A stretch of 64,000 nt of DNA. Origin: Gammaproteobacteria bacterium (GTDB lineage Bacteria; Pseudomonadota; Gammaproteobacteria; Steroidobacterales; Steroidobacteraceae). Each line of letters begins with the position of its first letter. Position 1 is the first letter of the stretch. The stretch lies in contig JANXYK010000024.1 in NCBI GenBank assembly GCA_025350055.1, positions 31,515 to 95,514 of the forward strand, given 5' to 3'. Shown one piece after another: positions 1-8,008 of the stretch. Under the pieces are notes generated by a model that worked only from the letters and a program-made list of their open reading frames with translations, searched no databases and had not been told where the DNA came from. The translations under genes and the position numbers were made by a program.

Positions 1-314
1 GTGACATCGGGACCGTTTGGTATGGGGATGCGTCGCTGCTTGACGGGAATATCCGGGAGCAGCGGCGCTGGTGCCCACGAATTACGGCGGTGCTCTGCCA
101 GATGCGCAAGGTCGAGCGGCGGGAGCTTGGCAAACATCTCCTCGAAGTTCTTGACCAGTGGTCGCAGTTCGGCGGCCACAGACAAGTAAGGGTCGCCGTG
201 CGGAGTCTGCTTGCCGGGTTTCGCACCCGCATGGGTGGCTGCGTGCACCGCTGCCGACGACAGGAGCGGCAGGGTCGCCGCCGCCATGATGAAATCGCGT
301 CGTGTGGGTTTCAT
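1..314 (-). CDS. Putative Tat-exported alpha/beta hydrolase (N-terminal part)
   Basis: The reading frame opens with ATG at 314, about 6 bases after a GGAG ribosome site, and runs off the left edge, so only about 104 residues are visible. The N-terminus has a twin-arginine-like start (TRRDFI) followed by a hydrophobic stretch and a signal-peptidase-like AHA-type region, suggesting folded export to the periplasm. The last visible residues (RIPIPNGPDV) resemble the strand that precedes the oxyanion motif in esterases of the hormone-sensitive lipase type. No catalytic residue is inside the window, so the hydrolase assignment is inference. It is the last visible gene of the minus-strand operon that begins with the LigE-like transferase at 3813. 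Confidence 0.55.
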   Translation of the reverse strand, partial: MKPTRRDFIMAAATLPLLSSAAVHAATHAGAKPGKQTPHGDPYLSVAAELRPLVKNFEEMFAKLPPLDLAHLAEHRRNSWAPAPLLPDIPVKQRRIPIPNGPDV

Positions 315-321
315 TGCATTG

Positions 322-786
322 CTACTCCGGTTTGATTTCGCCTGGCGCGCCCGTGAGCCAGATCGCAGTCAGGCGCACGCGCCCGAACTTCCAGCCGCTC
401 GCCGTGCGTGTGTATTCGCAGTCATACCAACCACCAGCCGTCCAGTGGTCCGTGGGTGCGCCGCTGACGTGCACGGCCTGCAGGTAGGAGCGCGAGCTCG
501 CCGTGTCGCCTTCGATGCTGATCTGATGATTCGCGCTGATGTGATGCGTGGCGGCGTAGCGCCCGAGGCTTTTGGGCAGGAGCTCGAGCATATTCGCTTT
601 CTGCAGCACGATCGTGCTGCCAGGCCGCTTCGGGTCGGGCAGTTCGATGCTGCCGCCATCCGCGTAGTTGTCGGCGTAGGCCTGGAAGTCGCGCGTATCG
701 AGTGCACGCGCAAAGGCGTGCAGCAACTCGCTGATCAGGGCGCGATCAGTGAGCCACTGGACCTGCCGTTCGAGCTCGGTACTCAT
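322..786 (-). CDS. SnoaL-like / NTF2-fold protein
   Basis: A 154-residue protein starting MSTELERQVQ. Its pattern, an N-terminal helix with RALISELLHAFARALDTRDFQAYADNY and later HHISANHQISIEGDTA and GWYDCEYTRTASGWKF, is typical of the SnoaL_4 group of NTF2-like enzymes, small cone-fold proteins that act as isomerases, hydrolases, dehydratases or hydroxylases. I chose ATG at 786; an upstream TTG at 804 would add six residues and neither has a strong ribosome site. The gene lies 37 bases behind the quinoprotein dehydrogenase and 7 bases ahead of the exported hydrolase, so it is almost certainly cotranscribed with them. The substrate is unknown. Confidence 0.8.
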   Translation of the reverse strand: MSTELERQVQWLTDRALISELLHAFARALDTRDFQAYADNYADGGSIELPDPKRPGSTIVLQKANMLELLPKSLGRYAATHHISANHQISIEGDTASSRSYLQAVHVSGAPTDHWTAGGWYDCEYTRTASGWKFGRVRLTAIWLTGAPGEIKPE

Positions 787-823
787 GGAAAAGTGGCGCT
801 GCAATTCAATGTGCGCGCTGCGC

Positions 824-2977
824 TCAGTGCGGCAGCTTGAACACGAACAACACCGGATTGCCCGCCGGCGTATCGATCTCGGGCGTCAACGTTGCGCGCG
901 TCGCCTCCAGCGCGCTGCCGCCGCCGGCCACTACGGCCACGTATTGTTCGCCGTTCACGGTGTAGGTGATCGGGAACGAGGCGGGCGGCGCATTGAGTCG
1001 AGTCTCCCACAGGATCGCGCCGCTCTGATCGTCATAGGCGCGAAACTGCCGGTCATGGTTGCCGTTGAACACCAGGCCGCCACCCGTGGCGAGCACGGCA
1101 CTCGAGGGCGAAGCGCGTTCGCGATCGGTCCACAGTACCTTGCCGGTCTGCAGGTTGATCGCCTGCAGGCGGCCGAATTTGCCATCGGTGTCTGGGCGCA
1201 CGCGCTGCTCCATGCGCGTATCCACGCCGCCCGCGGCGATGTCGGCAGCGCTGCCAGGCGTGAAGGTGTGGTTCATGCAGGATTCCGCCAGCGGCACATA
1301 CAGCACGGCGGTGTCGGGATTGATCGCAGTGGCAGGCCAGTTGCGACCCGAAGTGTTGTAGGGGCACACGAGCTTGGTGACGCCTGCTTCAGGCTGCACC
1401 GCAGGATTGATGAGCTTGCGGCCAGTGGCCGGTTCGATCTGTTGCACCACATTCTGCAGACCCAGGTCGCGCGAGAACACATATTCGCCGGTGCTGCGAT
1501 CGACCGCGTCGAACAGCGCGAGCTTGCCGCCGGTGACGACGAGCCTGCGCGCCTGACCATTGATCGTGAGATTCACCAGCGATTGCTCAAAGGCCCAATC
1601 GAGATCCCACACATCACGGCCCATGTGCTGGTAGTGCCAGGCGAGGGTGCCGGTATCCGCATTCAGCGCCAGCGTCGAGTCGGTGTAGAGGCCGAGGTTC
1701 TCGGGGCGTTCCGTAGCCTCGGGCACCAGCAACGTGGCCGTGGCATAGGTGTTGCCGGTACCGAAGTAGACCAGGTTGAGATCCGGGTCATAGCTGCCCG
1801 GCACCCACACGCCCGCGCCGTAGCGTTCGTTCAGCGGATGGCCATTCCAGCTGTCACTGCCGGGCTCGCCGGGTTGTGCAATGGTGTTGAAGCGCCAGAC
1901 TTCCTTGCCACTCTGTGCATCGAGCGCCACCACATACGCGCCGCCCTTGCCGCGCGTCACGCCGAGCGATACGCCGAGCGATACGCCGAGAATCACCTTG
2001 CCGTGCGCGACGATCGGGCCGCCATCGAGCCGGAACGGAGAGCCATCGGCATCGCCACTGTGTGCTCCCTGCTCGGTCGTGATGATGGCGTGATCCCAGA
2101 GCAGTTTGCCGCTCTTGCCCTCGAGTGCCACCAGGTGGCCATCGGCGGTCGGCGCGTAGAGAGTATCGCCGAGCATCGCCAGGCTCTTGGCGCGGGCACT
2201 GCGTCCGCCATCGGCCTCATCGGGCAGCAGGCGCTGGTATTGCCACAGCAGTTCGCCGCTGGCAGCGTTCAGCGCCTGCACCGCGGCGCCACTGGCGATG
2301 TACAGCACGCCATCGTGCACCAGCGGCGTGATTTCATTGACGCTCGGCGGCAGTGACCAGCTCCAGGCAGTGCCGAGTTTCGCTACATTCTTCTTGTTGA
2401 TCTGCGCGAGCGGACTGAAACCGAGCCCATCGTAAGTGCGACGCCAGTGCAGCCAGTCGCCGGCGGGCGGATTGCGCAGCAACTCCTCGCTTACCCTCGA
2501 CATGCCAGTCAGCAGTTTCGTGCGGGCGGCTACCGCCGCGTCGTAGGTCGCATCGTGTGCGATGGAAGCAGAGCACAGCCGCGCGTTGCGCTCGGCAATG
2601 GCGGCGCGCCCGGCCTCGGCGGCACCACCGCCGGCTGCGGCGTCACCGATACCTCCCGTGACGTGGCGGATGTAGATCTCGATATCCGCGTATTCCTGCG
2701 TACGCAGCGAACCCGGTCCCGCCGGCGGCATCTTGGTCGCAATGTATTGCAGCAGCGCGTCACTCGGCTGGCTCTGCCAGTGAGCGTTGAACTTTTCACC
2801 CTTGAGCGGCGGCCCGAACTCGCCACCTTCCAGCGTATCGGCATGGCATTGCACGCAGTTGTGCGTGTAGGCCGCTTCGCCCGCAGCCGGCGCCGCAGCG
2901 GCAGGAGCTGCGGCTGACAGCTGTGCGCACACCAGCCCAATAGCAACAAGCAGCCCACATTTCATCTGCAGGTTCAT
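824..2977 (-). CDS. PQQ-dependent alcohol dehydrogenase with N-terminal cytochrome c
   Basis: A 717-residue exported quinohaemoprotein. Residues 1-32 form a signal peptide. A cytochrome c domain follows, with haem site CVQCH (Cys41, Cys44, His45) and a likely Met ligand in KMPPAGPGS. From about residue 165 onward the protein is an eight-bladed PQQ propeller (DWLHWRRTYDGLGFSPL, WDLDWAFEQSLV, GRNWPATAINPDT). Members oxidise alcohols in the periplasm and pass electrons to the fused haem. In classical type II enzymes the cytochrome is C-terminal, so the N-terminal position is a variant arrangement. A 12-bp tandem duplication near 1969-1990 gives the repeated LGVSLGVS. The start lies 2 bases after the stop of the LigE-like gene, indicating tight coupling. 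Confidence 0.9.
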   Translation of the reverse strand: MNLQMKCGLLVAIGLVCAQLSAAAPAAAAPAAGEAAYTHNCVQCHADTLEGGEFGPPLKGEKFNAHWQSQPSDALLQYIATKMPPAGPGSLRTQEYADIEIYIRHVTGGIGDAAAGGGAAEAGRAAIAERNARLCSASIAHDATYDAAVAARTKLLTGMSRVSEELLRNPPAGDWLHWRRTYDGLGFSPLAQINKKNVAKLGTAWSWSLPPSVNEITPLVHDGVLYIASGAAVQALNAASGELLWQYQRLLPDEADGGRSARAKSLAMLGDTLYAPTADGHLVALEGKSGKLLWDHAIITTEQGAHSGDADGSPFRLDGGPIVAHGKVILGVSLGVSLGVTRGKGGAYVVALDAQSGKEVWRFNTIAQPGEPGSDSWNGHPLNERYGAGVWVPGSYDPDLNLVYFGTGNTYATATLLVPEATERPENLGLYTDSTLALNADTGTLAWHYQHMGRDVWDLDWAFEQSLVNLTINGQARRLVVTGGKLALFDAVDRSTGEYVFSRDLGLQNVVQQIEPATGRKLINPAVQPEAGVTKLVCPYNTSGRNWPATAINPDTAVLYVPLAESCMNHTFTPGSAADIAAGGVDTRMEQRVRPDTDGKFGRLQAINLQTGKVLWTDRERASPSSAVLATGGGLVFNGNHDRQFRAYDDQSGAILWETRLNAPPASFPITYTVNGEQYVAVVAGGGSALEATRATLTPEIDTPAGNPVLFVFKLPH

Positions 2978-2979
2978 CG

Positions 2980-3813
2980 TCAGGCTCTCTTCAGGCGGTC
3001 GGATTCGCCACGAGTGGAGGCAGGCCCGGTGTTGCGGCTCGCGATGCCACCACCGCCCGGTGTCTTGGTGAACGGCTCGGGGTCACCGGGCCGCAACTTC
3101 AATCCGAACAGTGAGCGCATACCCGGATGACGGCCGAGTCCGCCGTAGAGATCGAAGCCGCGATCGAGCCAGGCGCGCAGCGGATCATCATCGGTGAGGG
3201 CTGGCGTGGAGGCGATCGAAGCCAGCCACAGGAACACCGCCAGTGCGCGATAGTCGGCGTAGTTTGGCTTATCGCCTCCCAGCCAGCGATGTTCCGCGAG
3301 CAACTGGCGGAAGGGCTCAAGGGTCGGCGGCACCAGCGGGGTGCGATCCTCGCGGCCCACCACGGCTTCTTCGATGCTGCGGCCGCCGAGAAAGGCGCGG
3401 CGGCTCTGAGTGACATACTCGTGGTCCTGCGGCATCGACTGGTCGCGATAGTTTTTGATGTAGCAGGTGAACCAGGGCGACACCGCCGTGCGCCACAACC
3501 AGCTCTCGACGAATTTCGTCAGCACTTTCACGGAAGGATCGCCGCACAACATCGGCCGGTCAGGATACGTTTCGTCAAGGTATTCGGCGATCAACCAGCT
3601 GTCGAGCACCCAGCGCCCGCTGGCGACGATCGCCGGCAGGCGCTCGGAGCGGCCGCCGGTGCGCTCGAGTATGTCGGTGAAGCCCCCGGGCACGATGTCG
3701 ATCTCGAAGCCATTGTGCTTGAGCGCATATTTGGTGGCCCAGACGAAGGGGCTGATGGTGCAGCCGGAAGCGACCTGCAGGTCGTAGAGCGTGATGTGGT
3801 TGTTCTCTGCCAT
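2980..3813 (-). CDS. ligE: LigE-like beta-etherase, glutathione S-transferase family
   Basis: A 277-residue protein starting MAENNHITLYDLQ. The N-terminal thioredoxin-fold half has SGCTISPFVW and the motif VVPGGFTDI-like region (here IVPGGFTDILERTGGRSERLP); the middle has EYLDETYPDRPML and the C-terminal half GLGRHPGMRSLFGLKLRPGDPEPF. From memory this follows sphingomonad LigE closely along its full length; LigE cleaves beta-aryl ether bonds of lignin dimers using glutathione. ATG at 3813 is chosen although the nearest AAGGAG lies about 25 bases upstream, because the upstream codons contain no alternative start. It heads the operon with the PQQ dehydrogenase. Function as an etherase rather than another GST is inferred from similarity. 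Confidence 0.82.
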   Translation of the reverse strand: MAENNHITLYDLQVASGCTISPFVWATKYALKHNGFEIDIVPGGFTDILERTGGRSERLPAIVASGRWVLDSWLIAEYLDETYPDRPMLCGDPSVKVLTKFVESWLWRTAVSPWFTCYIKNYRDQSMPQDHEYVTQSRRAFLGGRSIEEAVVGREDRTPLVPPTLEPFRQLLAEHRWLGGDKPNYADYRALAVFLWLASIASTPALTDDDPLRAWLDRGFDLYGGLGRHPGMRSLFGLKLRPGDPEPFTKTPGGGGIASRNTGPASTRGESDRLKRA

Positions 3814-3876
3814 GGGGGTGCGCGAGCCTCTATAGTACTGCTCCTTTATATACCAGCCCGCACGGCTTCCAGAAAT

Positions 3877-5439
3877 ATGATTTCCCTCATCGTCGTAATG
3901 GTCTGCGCTATTGCAGCAGGTTGGCTTGCCAACCGCGTGCACGTGCCTTACCCGATCGTGCTGGTGATTGTCGGCATCGGCATGGGTTCGGTGTACGACT
4001 GGCCGGGGCTGGAACTCGACCCGCACCTGGTGCTGGCGATCGTGCTGCCGGCCGTGCTGTATCCGGCGGCGATCAATACGTCATGGCGCGATTTCCATGC
4101 GCTGCGCCGCCCGATTTTCCTGCTGGCGGTCGGACTCGTGGCCACCACCACGCTGGCCGTAGGCGTGGCCTGCAAGTGGCTCGTCCCGCAGGTGCCCTGG
4201 GCTGTCGCCTTTGCCCTGGGTGCGATCGTGTCGCCGCCCGATGCGGTGGCCGCGACCGCGGTACTGCAGCGTTTCCACCTGCCGCGACGCATCGTCACCT
4301 TGCTGGAAGGCGAGAGCCTGGTGAACGATGCCACGGGCCTGGTGCTCTATCGTTTCGCGGTGGCCGCCGCGCTGACAGGAGTCTTTTCCAGCTGGTCGAT
4401 GATTGGCCAGTTCGCCTGGGTTGCCGTCGGTGGTGGTGTACTCGGCATTGCCTGCGGCTGGGTCACCGCGCAGCTGCAGGAGCGCCTGCGGGATCCGATG
4501 CTGGAACTGGCGATGTCGCTGGTCACGCCCTTCGCCACGTACTGGGTCTGTGAGAATCTGCAGCTCTCCGGTGTGTTGGGCATTGTCGGTGCGGGGCTCT
4601 ACCGATCACGCTGGTCGCATCTGCGCAGCAACGCGCTGGCGCGGCAGAACATCCGTACGGTGTGGGCCGCGCTGCTGTTCGTGGTGAATTCGCTGGTATT
4701 CGTACTCATCGGCATCCAGCTGCCACTCATCGGGACTTCATTGCTGCACCAGCAGGATCGCACATGGCCGCATGTACTGGCGCTGGTCGCGGCGCTGAGC
4801 CTGGTCGCGATCGCGGTGCGTTTCCTGTGGATCTTCACCGCCACTTACGGTGTGCGTTTGCTGGTGCCTTCGATCGGACGCCGTGATCCGGCCTCGCCGC
4901 GCATCTCCACGCTGGTGAGCTGGTGCGGCATGCGCGGCGTGGTGTCGCTGGCCGCGGCGCTGGCCTTGCCCGCTTCGCTGCCCGATGGCACGGCATTTCC
5001 GGAGCGTGACCTCGTGATCCTGCTGACCTATGGCATCGTGTTCGTCACGCTGGTGGGGCAGGGGCTCACGCTGCCGCCGCTGATACGCATGCTGCGGCTC
5101 GAGACCGACACTTCGGGCGAGACCGAGACTGAGCTTGGCCGCGATGCGATGCGCCGCGCCGCCGTGCACGCGGTGGACAAGCTGGTCGCCGAGCAGGGTT
5201 TGCCGGCGCACGAGGCGGTGGCGGTCAAGCGCTTCTTCAACAGCCGTGCCACCAGTCGCACGGGTACTCATGCCACCGTCGACAGTGAGACGCGCTTGTG
5301 GTTGTGTGCAGTCGCGGCGCAGCGCAATGCGCTGATCAAGCTCTGGCGCAGCGGCGAGATTGGCGACGATGTGCTCACGCGCCTCGAGCGCGAAGTGGAT
5401 CTGGCCGAAGCGCGCCTGTCGCGCGACGAGCGCGGCTGA
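3877..5439 (+). CDS. Na+/H+ antiporter, CPA1 family
   Basis: A 520-residue inner-membrane protein with about 12 hydrophobic segments and a hydrophilic C-terminal tail of roughly 110 residues. The family signature GAIVSPPDAVAATAVL, with the ion-binding aspartate of the PDAVA motif, and the following LLEGESLVNDATGLVLYRFAV are diagnostic of CPA1/NhaP-type exchangers, which swap external protons for cytoplasmic sodium. I used ATG at 3877 (MISLIVV); the much longer upstream open frame lies antisense to the LigE-like gene and is not coding. It is divergent from the ligE-like operon across a 63-base gap that must carry both promoters. Confidence 0.92.
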   Translation: MISLIVVMVCAIAAGWLANRVHVPYPIVLVIVGIGMGSVYDWPGLELDPHLVLAIVLPAVLYPAAINTSWRDFHALRRPIFLLAVGLVATTTLAVGVACKWLVPQVPWAVAFALGAIVSPPDAVAATAVLQRFHLPRRIVTLLEGESLVNDATGLVLYRFAVAAALTGVFSSWSMIGQFAWVAVGGGVLGIACGWVTAQLQERLRDPMLELAMSLVTPFATYWVCENLQLSGVLGIVGAGLYRSRWSHLRSNALARQNIRTVWAALLFVVNSLVFVLIGIQLPLIGTSLLHQQDRTWPHVLALVAALSLVAIAVRFLWIFTATYGVRLLVPSIGRRDPASPRISTLVSWCGMRGVVSLAAALALPASLPDGTAFPERDLVILLTYGIVFVTLVGQGLTLPPLIRMLRLETDTSGETETELGRDAMRRAAVHAVDKLVAEQGLPAHEAVAVKRFFNSRATSRTGTHATVDSETRLWLCAVAAQRNALIKLWRSGEIGDDVLTRLEREVDLAEARLSRDERG

Positions 5440-5460
5440 GCGCGGCTGAGCGCGGCTAGG
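5431..5460. repeat. Three tandem 10-bp repeats at a convergent gene end
   Basis: Two exact copies of CGCGGCTGAG and a third CGCGGCTAGG lie head to tail. The first holds the stop codon of the antiporter and the third holds the stop of the ABC ATPase on the other strand. This is probably replication slippage. It leaves redundant stop codons between the convergent genes. Confidence 0.8.
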
Positions 5461-6196
5461 CGCCCAGTTCGCGCAGGATCGCCTCGCGCAGGCCCTGCAC
5501 TTCCGTGCTTAACAATTTGCGCGGGTGCTTGAAAGGCACCTGGAAAGTCGCCTGGATGCGCGCCGGGCGCGGCGATAGCACGAAAATGCGATCCGCGAGG
5601 TGGATCGCCTCCTCGACATCATGCGTGATCAGCACCACCGTGTGGCGCTCCTCGTCGAGGATCCGCAGCAGCTCGCGGCGCATGCGCAGGCTCATCAGCG
5701 CATCGAGTGCCGAGAAGGGCTCGTCCATGTAGAGGATTTCCGGCTTCACCACCAGCGCGCGCGCCAGCTCGGCGCGCTTGAGCATGCCGCCCGAGAGCTC
5801 GTGCGGATAGCTCATCTCGAAGCCTTTCAGGCCCACGATGTCGGCGTAGTGGTCGGCGATCTGTTCCTTGTTGCGAGGCGCGTGGCCGTTGAGCCCGAAC
5901 ATCAGGTTCTGCTGCACGGTGAGCCACGGGAACACCGAGCCGTGCTGCGAAATCAGGATGCCCTTGGAACTGGGCCCTTGTTTGCTGGCGCCATCGATCA
6001 TCACGGTGCCGGCATCGGGCCGGTCGAAGCCCGCGATCAGGTTCATCAGCGTGGTCTTGCCGCAGCCGGAGGGCCCGACGATGGCGACGAACTCGCCATT
6101 GCCGACCTCGAAGCTGACATCATCCACCACCTGCAGCTCGCCCTTGTCGGTGGTGAAGCCTTTCTTCAGGCCTTTGACTTCGATCTTAATGGGCAT
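5456..6196 (-). CDS. ABC transporter ATPase, nitrate/sulfonate type
   Basis: A 246-residue ATP-binding subunit with Walker A GPSGCGKTT, Q-loop region ILISQHGSVFPWLTV, signature LSGGMLKRAELARAL, Walker B ILYMDEPFSALD and the H-loop LITHDVEEA. This is the NrtD/SsuB/TauB subfamily that powers uptake of nitrate, sulfonates, taurine or related small anions. The signature LSGGM (usual LSGGQ or LSGGM in this group) is intact. It follows the permease with a short overlap and closes the five-gene operon 9063-5456. The transported solute is not evident. Confidence 0.93.
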   Translation of the reverse strand: MPIKIEVKGLKKGFTTDKGELQVVDDVSFEVGNGEFVAIVGPSGCGKTTLMNLIAGFDRPDAGTVMIDGASKQGPSSKGILISQHGSVFPWLTVQQNLMFGLNGHAPRNKEQIADHYADIVGLKGFEMSYPHELSGGMLKRAELARALVVKPEILYMDEPFSALDALMSLRMRRELLRILDEERHTVVLITHDVEEAIHLADRIFVLSPRPARIQATFQVPFKHPRKLLSTEVQGLREAILRELGA

Positions 6197-6935
6197 AGCG
6201 CCACCGTACCACGCGCAGGCCTTCGAGCAGGCGCATCAGGCCATCGAGCGACAGGCCGATCAGGCCAATGATGATCATGCCGCTGATCACGAGGTCATAG
6301 CGATTGCCGGCGTTGCGCGAATCGATGATCAGGTAGCCCAGGCCAGAGCGCAGCGCGATCATTTCCGCGGCCACCACTACCAGCCAGGCAACGCCGAGGC
6401 CAATGCGCATGCCGACGATGATCTGCGGCAATACCGCCGGAATGATCACCTGGCGAAACAGTGTGTAGCGCGAGACGCCAAAATTCTCGGCCGCGCGCAA
6501 GTAGCGTTTCTCGATGGTGTGCACTCCGGCCGTGGTCTGCACCACCATCGGGAACACCGATGAAATGAAGATGAGAAAGATCGGCGAGGCATTGCCGACG
6601 CCAAACCAGAGTATCGCGATCGGTATCCAGGCGATCGGCGAGATCGGGCGCAGGATCTGGAACATCGGATTGAGCGTCGAGTACGCGCCCTTGACCCAGC
6701 CCATCCACAGGCCCAGCGGCACAGCGAACAATACTGCGAGACCGAAGCCCGTGGCGACGCGCATCAACGAGGCGCCGATATGTTCCCACAGGGTGCCGTC
6801 GCGGATCAGTTCCACGGTGGCGGTGGCGACCTGCAGGGGCGTTGGAAAGATTGCACTGTGGCTGACATCGACCACCAGCCACCACAGGCCAATGAGCACG
6901 GCGAATACCGCCAGCGGCGGCAGCAACCGCTTCAT
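6186..6935 (-). CDS. ABC transporter permease, SsuC/NrtB type
   Basis: A 249-residue inner-membrane permease starting MKRLLPPLAVFAVLIG, with about six membrane segments. The EAA-loop-like region AAENFGVSRYTLFRQVIIPAVLPQIIVGMRIGLG is the BPD_transp_1 contact site for the ATPase. ATG at 6935 overlaps the stop codon of the cupredoxin gene (ATGA), which fixes the start; a longer open frame upstream lies over the cupredoxin gene. It pairs with the ATPase at 6196 and the binding protein at 9063. Confidence 0.93.
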   Translation of the reverse strand: MKRLLPPLAVFAVLIGLWWLVVDVSHSAIFPTPLQVATATVELIRDGTLWEHIGASLMRVATGFGLAVLFAVPLGLWMGWVKGAYSTLNPMFQILRPISPIAWIPIAILWFGVGNASPIFLIFISSVFPMVVQTTAGVHTIEKRYLRAAENFGVSRYTLFRQVIIPAVLPQIIVGMRIGLGVAWLVVVAAEMIALRSGLGYLIIDSRNAGNRYDLVISGMIIIGLIGLSLDGLMRLLEGLRVVRWRYAH

Positions 6936-7387
6936 GACGCTGACCCACTTGTCTTCAGACGCAACTGCACCGCTCTTGCCAACCTCTGCGTACGCCACCA
7001 CAACCTGGCTAGTGCCGTCGTCGGCATCGGCTCGACCACGATGGTCATCTGTCCACTGGCGTGCGCCGTGCACGCAAACTGGTAATCGGCCGCGACCGCG
7101 AAGGGCAGGCGAAAACTCTGCCCGGGCATCATCAGCGTGGGTCCGAAGACCTGCGGCACATCATCCAGGTTCCTGAGCACCAGAATATCCTGCAATCCCA
7201 GTGTCAGGTAGATACGGGAGGGGAGAATTTCGGCCTTATTGCCCGCCATGCGCCGGGCCCAGGTGCCTTTGGGGATCTCAAAGGCCGCATCGCGCGAAGC
7301 AGAGTGGATGGGTGCCATCAATGCCCAGGTGGCTATGCCCAGCAGCGCGATGCCCAGCGGGGCGCCCAGCCAGCGCAGGGTTTTCAC
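6932..7387 (-). CDS. Membrane-anchored cupredoxin-like protein
   Basis: A 151-residue protein with an N-terminal membrane anchor (residues about 7-25) and a cupredoxin-like domain. The C-terminal copper motif is visible as Cys106-x2-His109-x4-Met114. The first copper ligand, expected as His just after the LRNxDxVP strand, appears as Gln79 (DVPQVFGP), so the site is either incomplete or unusual. A GTG start at 7387 sits only three bases from the Sco stop. The overlap with the permease start (ATGA) and the closeness to sco suggest all are made together, with a role in periplasmic copper or electron transfer. This role is inference. Confidence 0.72.
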   Translation of the reverse strand: MKTLRWLGAPLGIALLGIATWALMAPIHSASRDAAFEIPKGTWARRMAGNKAEILPSRIYLTLGLQDILVLRNLDDVPQVFGPTLMMPGQSFRLPFAVAADYQFACTAHASGQMTIVVEPMPTTALARLWWRTQRLARAVQLRLKTSGSAS

Positions 7388-7390
7388 TGC

Positions 7391-8008
7391 TCAACTGCCC
7401 TTGGGTGCGGCCGCAGCGACCGGCGCCTGCAGCAGCAGGCGCGCATCGTGCGCGAAATCCGCCGCGTCGTGCCCGAAGGGCATCAGGGCGCGCATCCGGC
7501 CGTCGCGATCGATCAGATAAGTAAAAGAAGAGTGGCTCAACAGATAGCCACCGGGCATCGGCATTTTCTTGCCAACCGTAATGCCATAAGCAGTACGCAC
7601 TGCCGCCAGCTGTTCTGCGGTGCCAGTGCCGCCCATGAAGCTGGGATCGAAGCCCGTCAGGTAACTGTGCATGCGCGTAACGCCGTCGCGCTCCGGATCC
7701 ACGGTGATGTAGACCACCTGCACTTCGCTGGCCTGCGCTGCGAGCTTGCGGCGCGCCTGGGCGAGGATGCTGAGTGTCACCGGGCACACTTCCGTGCACG
7801 AGGTATAGCCGAAGGCCAGTAGCACCACCTTGCCGCGGTAGTGATTGAGGTTCAGGTCCTTGCCGTCGGAGCCGCGCAGCGTGAATTCCGGCGCCAGGCG
7901 CGCGGGGCTGAAAACCCCGGCAATCAGTGCGTCATCGCCAGCCTGTGCCAGCGGCGCAGCGATAAACAACAGCGGAATCAATATCCGGAGCACTGGGCGA
8001 GGCAACAT
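7391..8008 (-). CDS. SCO1/SenC copper metallochaperone-like protein
   Basis: A 205-residue exported thioredoxin-fold protein. Residues 1-23 are a signal peptide. The copper-binding Cys71-x3-Cys75 (SCTEVCP) and the distal His159 (LLSHSSFTYLID) are both present, so it should bind Cu(I/II). Sco proteins deliver copper to cytochrome oxidase CuA or act as thiol-disulfide reductases. Its start ATG shares one base with the stop of the binding protein (TGATG). The cytochrome oxidase genes are not in the window; the neighbours are a cupredoxin and an ABC importer. Confidence 0.93.
   Translation of the reverse strand: MLPRPVLRILIPLLFIAAPLAQAGDDALIAGVFSPARLAPEFTLRGSDGKDLNLNHYRGKVVLLAFGYTSCTEVCPVTLSILAQARRKLAAQASEVQVVYITVDPERDGVTRMHSYLTGFDPSFMGGTGTAEQLAAVRTAYGITVGKKMPMPGGYLLSHSSFTYLIDRDGRMRALMPFGHDAADFAHDARLLLQAPVAAAAPKGS

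Noticed and set aside
749..2356. A 535-codon plus-strand open frame
   Set aside because: It is antisense to the PQQ dehydrogenase and shows no domain.
3127..3876. N-terminal extension of the Na+/H+ antiporter by 250 residues
   Set aside because: The extension overlaps the LigE-like gene on the other strand and has no membrane or family features; the family N-terminus begins at ATG 3877.
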